This document shows, piece by piece, positions 5,762 to 9,390 of a stretch of 9,390 nt of DNA (the stretch's first letter is position 1; each line of letters begins with the position of its first letter). The stretch comes from an uncultured Actinomycetes bacterium (lineage in GTDB: Bacteria; Actinomycetota; Thermoleophilia; Miltoncostaeales; Miltoncostaeaceae). The notes beneath the pieces were generated by a model. It searched no databases, was not told where the DNA came from, and worked only from the letters and a program-made list of their open reading frames with translations. The translations under genes were made by a program, and so were the position numbers. The stretch covers positions 1-9,390 of the forward strand of contig CAIPNN010000101.1 of the NCBI GenBank assembly GCA_903866425.1, given 5' to 3'.

Positions 5762-6420
5762 TGTACGCAGTGATCGTGGGCGGGGGCAAGGCCGGCGCCA
5801 ACGTGGCGCGCGCGCTCCTGCGCCTTGGGCACGAAGTCACCATCGTGGAGTCGCGCACGTCGCGTCTGGCCACGCTGGAGGCCGAATTCGAGCACATGGC
5901 GCGGTATGGCGACGGCACGGAGCTGTTCGTGCTGGAGGCCGCCGGTATGGCCCGTGCGGACGTCTGCATCGCGGTCACGGGCGATGACGAGGACAACATC
6001 ATCATCGGCCAGGTGTCGAAAGAGCACTTCGGGGTGCAGAACATCGTGGCCCGCGTGAATGACCCGCGGAACCAGGAGCACTTTGACCTGTTGGGCATTG
6101 CTCCCACGGTGTGCGCCACCGAGAGCATCCTTGCCCTTATTGAGCATGAGGTGCCGCAGCACTCGCTGGTGCACCTTTTCTCGCTGCGACGCGAGAACCT
6201 CGACATCCTCGAGATCGGCGTGGTTGAGGGCAGCCGTGCCGATGGCGCCCGTCTGGGCGACCTGGCCATCCCGAAGGGCAGCCTGGTCATCAGCGTGCTG
6301 CGCAATCGCGTGGGCCGTGTGGCGCACCCCGACCGCGAGCTTGCCGCCGGCGACCAGATCGTGGCCATTGCCGAGCCGGGCCATGAGTCGGACCTCATGG
6401 AGATCTTCGCCGGCGACTGA
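5761..6420 (+). CDS. trkA: TrkA family potassium uptake protein (TrkA-N + TrkA-C)
   Basis: A 219-aa cytosolic protein. The TrkA-N Rossmann domain occupies about residues 1-130, with loop VGGGKAG (6-12) and E30 ending strand 2 (VTIVES), which favours NAD(H)-type binding. A TrkA-C domain follows at about 145-215, with EIGVVEGSRADGARLGDLAI, then PKGSLVISVLR and GDQIVAIAEPG. It should regulate a K+ transporter or channel together with the TrkA-N-only protein encoded just upstream. The ATG start overlaps the upstream stop by one base (TGATG), so translation is probably by re-initiation. The open frame extends back to 5677, but those codons lie inside the upstream gene and precede the conserved fold. 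Confidence 0.92.
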   Translation: MYAVIVGGGKAGANVARALLRLGHEVTIVESRTSRLATLEAEFEHMARYGDGTELFVLEAAGMARADVCIAVTGDDEDNIIIGQVSKEHFGVQNIVARVNDPRNQEHFDLLGIAPTVCATESILALIEHEVPQHSLVHLFSLRRENLDILEIGVVEGSRADGARLGDLAIPKGSLVISVLRNRVGRVAHPDRELAAGDQIVAIAEPGHESDLMEIFAGD

Positions 6421-6462
6421 TGTCCCGGGCCCGGGGGGCTGCTCGGCATCCGATACGCGCTG

Positions 6463-6468
6463 TACCCT
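6463..6468 (+). promoter_or_regulatory. Possible -10 element before the GRAM/PH-like gene
   Basis: TACCCT within GTACCCTCC resembles the element before the ligase gene at 304-309. It lies 49 nt before the ATG at 6518. There is no clear -35, so the call is weak. Confidence 0.25.
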
Positions 6469-6502
6469 CCCGATGACCGCGTTTCCGTGGGCCCGCAGGC
6501 CC

Positions 6503-6514
6503 GGCCAGGAGGCC
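6503..6514 (+). promoter_or_regulatory. Ribosome-binding site within a small hairpin
   Basis: AGGAGG (6507-6512), 5 nt before the ATG at 6518, is a near-perfect Shine-Dalgarno. It lies within GGCC-AGGA-GGCC, so part of it is in the loop and part in a 4-bp stem. Another small stem, GGGCC/GGCCC (6489-6493 with 6498-6502), is directly upstream. These could modulate translation, but such short stems are common at this GC content. Confidence 0.45.
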
Positions 6515-6517
6515 ACG

Positions 6518-6964
6518 ATGGCATCAGAGGACCGACTCCCGCGCGTGAAGCACGCTGACCGTCCGCGCGAGGACGAGAAGATTCTCTGGAAGACCGGTGC
6601 CGACCTCAACAACGGTTGGCTCGGACGGCATGGCAACCTGTACCTCACCGACGAGCGCATCGTGTTCGTGCCCACCCCGCTCGACCACCTGCTGCGCGCC
6701 AAGCGGCGCGAGATCCCCCGTAGCTCCATCGACATCGTGGAGCGCTGGCCCATTTCGGCAGGGCACGTTCCGCCCGGTGCCAAGCGGCCGCGGCTGTATC
6801 TGTACGCCGACGGGGTCAAGTATCAGTTCATCGTCGGTGACCTTGACGGTTGGATCGACATTCTCGAGGTCGTCTACACAAAGGCGCACGAGAGGGATCC
6901 ATCAGTCCGCGTGCCGGAGTTCCGTCGCGAGGGCATCAATAACCCGCTGATGGACGTCGTCTAA
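6518..6964 (+). CDS. Conserved hypothetical protein with GRAM/PH-like domain
   Basis: A 148-aa soluble protein. The segment at about residues 22-77 (ILWKTGADLNNG, GRHGNLYLTDERIVFVP, then REIPRSSIDIVE) has the look of a GRAM or bacterial PH-like beta domain: a strand pattern G-x-LYLT-x-x-R-I-V-F-x-P followed by a charged I-P-x-S-S-I strand. A second beta-rich part follows (RLYLYADGVKYQFIVG at about 92-107), then a helix (DGWIDILEVVYTKAHE) and a polar tail. It has no signal peptide or membrane segment. These folds usually bind lipid or protein partners; no ligand or enzymatic role can be assigned. The start is ATG 6518, with AGGAGG 5 nt upstream. It is probably its own transcription unit, since about 97 bp separate it from trkA, though read-through is possible. 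Confidence 0.72.
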   Translation: MASEDRLPRVKHADRPREDEKILWKTGADLNNGWLGRHGNLYLTDERIVFVPTPLDHLLRAKRREIPRSSIDIVERWPISAGHVPPGAKRPRLYLYADGVKYQFIVGDLDGWIDILEVVYTKAHERDPSVRVPEFRREGINNPLMDVV

Positions 6965-6986
6965 CGACGCAGGGTCGGCCGCGCGC

Positions 6987-6992
6987 TAAACT
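6987..6992 (+). promoter_or_regulatory. Possible -10 element of the Rrf2 regulator gene
   Basis: TAAACT fits a TANNNT -10. It overlaps nothing coding and lies 33 nt before the TTG start at 7025. Transcription would begin at about 6998-7000, inside the inverted repeat at 6997-7021. No clear -35 is seen. Confidence 0.35.
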
Positions 6993-7021
6993 CCCGAATA
7001 CCAAAGGCATTCGGGGGTATT
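6993..7021. promoter_or_regulatory. Overlapping inverted repeats, candidate Rrf2 operator
   Basis: AATACC (6997-7002) and GGTATT (7016-7021) form a 25-bp dyad with a 13-bp spacer. Overlapping it, CCCGAAT (6993-6999) is complementary to ATTCGGG (7009-7015). The dyad sits between the TAAACT element and the start codon of an Rrf2-type gene. Several Rrf2 proteins bind AT-ended dyads of about this size at their own promoters, so autoregulation is a reasonable inference. In RNA the two pairings would exclude each other. Confidence 0.5.
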
Positions 7022-7024
7022 TGA

Positions 7025-7438
7025 TTGATCAACGTGAGCGATCGCAGCAGGGTGGCCGTTCTGGCCCTTGCGGAACTCGCCGCGCGTGGTCGTCTCGCGC
7101 CTGTGCCGGTGCTTGAAGTCGCGGACCGCCGCGGCATTCCGCCGCATCAGGTGGAGCAGGTGTTCTCGGCGCTCAGGCGCGCGGGCCTGCTGCAGAGCCA
7201 GCGGGGCGTGAAGGGCGGTTACACGCTGCGCCGCGATCCGGCCGATGTGACGCTGCTCGAAATCGTCGAAGCAGTCGACGGCCCGATTGGGGGAACGGCC
7301 GGGGCCAGCGGATGTGCGGTGGGGGAGGTGTGGGCTGACGGGGCAACGCGTCTATCCAGCGCCTTTCGCGAGGTGACCCTCGCGGACATCGCGGAGCGCG
7401 AGGCACGCCGGGCCGACGCCCCGATGTTCCACATCTAG
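7025..7438 (+). CDS. Rrf2 family transcriptional regulator
   Basis: A 137-aa winged-helix regulator. The DNA-binding part spans about residues 5-75: SRVAVLALAELAA (helix 1), PVPVLEVADRRGIPPHQVEQVFSALRRAGLL (helix-turn-helix) and QRGVKGGYTLRRDP (wing), the typical Rrf2 R-G-x-x-G-G-Y signature. The helix ADVTLLEIVEAVDGPIGG follows. IscR/NsrR-type members have three cysteines in the next loop; here there is only C97, in GASGCAVGEVW, so a standard three-Cys Fe-S site is missing. The end, REVTLADIAERE, fits the family. The start is TTG 7025, with GGGGG 7 nt upstream; GTG 7034 would fit equally well and gives 134 aa. The likely operator is at 6997-7021. The gamma-glutamyl hydrolase gene begins 6 nt after its stop and is presumably co-transcribed and controlled by it. 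The signal sensed is unknown; thiol or redox state is a guess. Confidence 0.9.
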   Translation: MINVSDRSRVAVLALAELAARGRLAPVPVLEVADRRGIPPHQVEQVFSALRRAGLLQSQRGVKGGYTLRRDPADVTLLEIVEAVDGPIGGTAGASGCAVGEVWADGATRLSSAFREVTLADIAEREARRADAPMFHI

Positions 7439-7444
7439 GCCGAC

Positions 7445-8158
7445 GTGCCCCGGCCTCCCGTCATCGGTATCGCCTGCGCCGTCCTTCGCGCTCAGTGGGG
7501 GCCGTGGGACCAGCAGGCAGCGGTTGTGGCGGCCGACTACATCGGGCAGGTGCAGCGCGCGGGTGGAATTGCGGTGGTCATCCCGCCGGACATCGACCAG
7601 GTTGACCGCGTGCTCGACCTGCTTGATGGGGTCATGCTCACGGGCGGCAACGATCTGGAGGCGGCCTCATACGGCGCAGCGCCACACCCGGAGGCCGAGA
7701 CGCCTGACCCTGTGCGCGATGCCTTCGAGGCCACGCTGGTTCGCCGGGCCGTCGAGCGCGACATTCCATTCCTCGGCATCTGCCGGGGCATCCAGGTGCT
7801 GAACGTGGCGTACGGCGGAACGCTCACGCAGCACCTCCCCGAGTCGCACGGCACGCACGACCATCGGCGCAGTGTCGGCACCTTTGAGGGCAACGACCAT
7901 CTCGTGCAGCTCGATAGAGGCTCGCAAGTGGCCCTCGCGGCAGGGGAGACCACCCATCGGGTGCCGTCACACCATCATCAGGCCGTTGATGCCGTGGGCG
8001 ATGGGCTCGTGGTGACCGGCCGCTCGGTGGGAGACGAGGTCCCCGAGGCCCTCGAGGTGCCCGGGCGCAGGTTCGCCCTCGGCGTGCAGTGGCATCCGGA
8101 GGCCGACGCCGACAGCGGCATCATCGCCGCGTTGGTGGCCGCCGCCGGCGAGGGCTGA
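7445..8158 (+). CDS. Gamma-glutamyl hydrolase of the peptidase C26 / PuuD family (class I glutamine amidotransferase fold)
   Basis: A 237-aa cytosolic enzyme that hydrolyses gamma-glutamyl amide bonds; PuuD itself cleaves gamma-glutamyl-GABA in putrescine degradation. Family features are IGIAC at the start, DGVMLTGGNDLEAASYG (61-77), the nucleophile elbow FLGICRGIQVLN (109-120) with Cys113, YGGTLTQHLPES (123-134), PSHHHQAV (174-181), and VQWHPEAD (214-221) with His217 and Glu219 completing the Cys-His-Glu triad. The length is usual for the family. The start is GTG 7445, 6 nt after the rrf2-type stop, with no strong Shine-Dalgarno, so translation is probably coupled to the regulator. No other putrescine-degradation gene is nearby, so the substrate may be a different gamma-glutamyl compound. 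It converges on the persulfide dioxygenase gene with only 13 bp between stops and no clear terminator. Confidence 0.9.
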   Translation: MPRPPVIGIACAVLRAQWGPWDQQAAVVAADYIGQVQRAGGIAVVIPPDIDQVDRVLDLLDGVMLTGGNDLEAASYGAAPHPEAETPDPVRDAFEATLVRRAVERDIPFLGICRGIQVLNVAYGGTLTQHLPESHGTHDHRRSVGTFEGNDHLVQLDRGSQVALAAGETTHRVPSHHHQAVDAVGDGLVVTGRSVGDEVPEALEVPGRRFALGVQWHPEADADSGIIAALVAAAGEG

Positions 8159-8171
8159 CGGCCGGCACGCA

Positions 8172-9390
8172 TCAGATGGGGCCCGACTCCATCTCGACCC
8201 CAAGGCCCTGAAGGGTCTGCACACCGCCGTTGTCGACATGGATGATGGGCCCGCGGCCGTCTCGCGCCAATGCACTGGCGGCGAGACCCGCACGCTTGCC
8301 GGCCGCGCAGATGACGGCGAGCGTTGTGCCCGTCGGGATGTCGCCGGGGCCGTCGCGGAATGCCCAGTACGGGCGGTTGACCGAGCCGGGGATACGGAAG
8401 TCCTCAAACTCCGACTGGTCGCGCACGTCAACCACCAGGACCCCGGGCTCGGCCGCCAGGCGGTCCGGCAGGTCAACGGCACGCACACGCTCGATGCTTC
8501 CCGTCGGCAGTCCCTCGTCAAGATAGGCAGAGAAGCCACCCGCCAGCACGCCGATGACGGCGCGGCGGCCGACCGCAGCCAGACGCTCTGCCATATCGCG
8601 GGCCTGCTCCTCGTCAGAACCCACGAGCAGGAGCTGGTCGTCGCGACCGGCAACCAGGGCAGCGCGCGTGGCGAACCCGCTGCCCGCCGTGGGCACGGAG
8701 AGCGAGCGGGGCACGTGGGCCGCAGCGAACGCCGCGGAGCTGCGGCCGTCGATCACCACGCCGCCGGCCTCGGCGCGCCGGAGGAACTCGGGGCCGTCGA
8801 GCGCCGGGGGAGGGGCGGTGGGGGTGATGAGCGGGCCCCTGTTCATGCCGACCACGCGGTCGAGGTCGGGTGGCTTCACCGCAAGGCGGGCGATGATGGT
8901 GCGCGTGAACTCGTCAGCGTCCAGGGAGCGGAGCAACGGCGAATGCGTGCGTTCGTAGCCAATGGTGCTGGATGTCTTCGCGCTGATATCGCCACTTCCG
9001 CACAGCGAACCCCCGATGTGACCGGGGTATACCTCCACCCAGTCGGGCAGGGACATCAGGCGGCCGATGCTCGAGAACTGGTCGCGCGCGCCCTCCTCGA
9101 TGTCCACGGCGAGATCGGGCCGGCCGACGTCGCCCACGAACAGTGAGTCGCCTGTGAGCACTGCCCACGGCTCGTCGCCCCGGGTCGCGTCAATCAGCAG
9201 CAGCCCTGTGTGCTCGGGGCGGTGGCCCGGCAGGTGCATTGCCTGGAGCCGGACGGTGCCGAGGTCGACCACCGCGCCGTCATCGAGCGGCTCGTGCGGG
9301 AAGTCTGCGCCTGCGATCGGGCTCACGTGCATCACGGCACCCGTGGCCTCATGCAGGCGCCCACGGCCCGACACGTGGTCGGCATGGGTG
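8172..9390 (-). CDS. Persulfide dioxygenase-rhodanese fusion, CstB-like (N-terminus beyond right edge)
   Basis: 405 residues are visible; the first is the Thr of THADHVSG at 9389, so the extreme N-terminus, including the first His of the metallo-beta-lactamase HxHxDH motif, lies outside. Domain order, in fragment numbering: (1) MBL-fold persulfide dioxygenase of the ETHE1/CstB type at about 1-180, with HADH (2-5), LPGHRPEH (H56), TGDSLFVGDVGRPDL (D81) and YPGHIGGSLCG (H124), the last three being hallmarks of this family; (2) a rhodanese domain at about 195-295 that lacks the catalytic Cys, reading LLLVGSDEEQA where C-x-x-G would be; (3) a second rhodanese domain at about 305-405 with active-site ICAAGKRAG, Cys361. 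This matches CstB, which oxidises low-molecular-weight persulfides and passes sulfane sulfur onward as thiosulfate. The iron ligands expected for ETHE1-type enzymes (two His, one Asp) are present. Internal GTG codons near the edge are not starts, because the conserved fold continues past them. It converges on the C26 hydrolase gene. Confidence 0.92.
   Translation of the reverse strand, partial: THADHVSGRGRLHEATGAVMHVSPIAGADFPHEPLDDGAVVDLGTVRLQAMHLPGHRPEHTGLLLIDATRGDEPWAVLTGDSLFVGDVGRPDLAVDIEEGARDQFSSIGRLMSLPDWVEVYPGHIGGSLCGSGDISAKTSSTIGYERTHSPLLRSLDADEFTRTIIARLAVKPPDLDRVVGMNRGPLITPTAPPPALDGPEFLRRAEAGGVVIDGRSSAAFAAAHVPRSLSVPTAGSGFATRAALVAGRDDQLLLVGSDEEQARDMAERLAAVGRRAVIGVLAGGFSAYLDEGLPTGSIERVRAVDLPDRLAAEPGVLVVDVRDQSEFEDFRIPGSVNRPYWAFRDGPGDIPTGTTLAVICAAGKRAGLAASALARDGRGPIIHVDNGGVQTLQGLGVEMESGPI

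Noticed and set aside
6424..6435. 12-bp palindrome CCCGGGCCCGGG after trkA
   Set aside because: It is made only of G and C with internal repetition, so it is likely by chance in this base composition. No T-run follows to make it a terminator.
7025..7032. TTGATCAA palindrome at the Rrf2 start codon
   Set aside because: Eight bases only, and partly coding. It could be a half-site, but nothing else supports it beyond the stronger dyad just upstream.
8144..8166. GCCGGC...GCCGGC inverted repeat at the convergent gene ends
   Set aside because: The 6-bp arms are self-palindromic and common in GC-rich DNA, there is no T-run on either side, and the left arm is coding. It is not a supportable bidirectional terminator.
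8238..9146. 302-codon plus-strand open frame opposite the persulfide dioxygenase
   Set aside because: It is a shadow of the minus-strand gene, which has complete dioxygenase and rhodanese motifs. The plus-strand product is low complexity.
1..9390. Mobile elements, CRISPR, tRNA, defence systems
   Set aside because: I looked for transposase-like motifs, terminal or direct repeats, CRISPR-like repeat spacing and tRNA-like folds on both strands and found none. The genes are housekeeping or metabolic in type.

Overview
The window is a GC-rich stretch of bacterial chromosome with tightly packed genes and frequent GTG/TTG starts. Together with a DUF1844 protein, a paired set of small TrkA proteins and a K+-independent H+-pyrophosphatase, this suggests Actinomycetota, possibly the Thermoleophilia. 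That placement is inference; no rRNA or other phylogenetic marker is present. I see no tRNA, rRNA, CRISPR array, insertion sequence or phage gene. The region looks like stable core chromosome rather than an island.

Layout. Bases 1-137 (minus) are the N-terminus of a DEAD-box RNA helicase. It is divergent from a three-gene plus-strand operon: a YbdK/GCS2-type glutamate-cysteine (carboxylate-amine) ligase, a DUF1844 protein, and an S-methyl-5'-thioadenosine phosphorylase (mtnP). The roughly 180-bp divergent gap holds a 14-bp perfect palindrome and two tandem hairpins next to the helicase ribosome-binding site. After mtnP comes a 147-bp gap with a possible extended -10 and a large composite hairpin followed by a T-run. 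Then comes hppA, a 701-aa membrane H+-pyrophosphatase with the K+-independent signature, closed by a strong terminator hairpin.

Downstream lie a 56-aa two-helix membrane protein, a TrkA-N-only protein and a full TrkA-N/TrkA-C protein whose start and stop codons overlap, and a 148-aa protein with a GRAM/PH-like appearance. Next are an Rrf2-family regulator preceded by a 25-bp inverted repeat and, 6 bp after it, a class I glutamine amidotransferase-type gamma-glutamyl hydrolase (peptidase C26, PuuD-like). Convergent to these, and running off the right edge, is a persulfide dioxygenase with two rhodanese domains, laid out like CstB.

How the genes may work together. One theme is thiol and sulfur chemistry: gamma-glutamyl bond formation (ligase), gamma-glutamyl hydrolysis (C26), methylthioadenosine salvage, persulfide oxidation, and an Rrf2 regulator with one cysteine. 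A second theme is ion homeostasis: a proton-pumping pyrophosphatase followed by a TrkA regulatory pair with no transporter subunit in view. Individual family calls are mostly firm; the functional links between them are inference. No clearly new multi-gene system stands out. The best leads are the Rrf2/operator/C26 unit facing the persulfide dioxygenase, and the structured leaders of the helicase and hppA.
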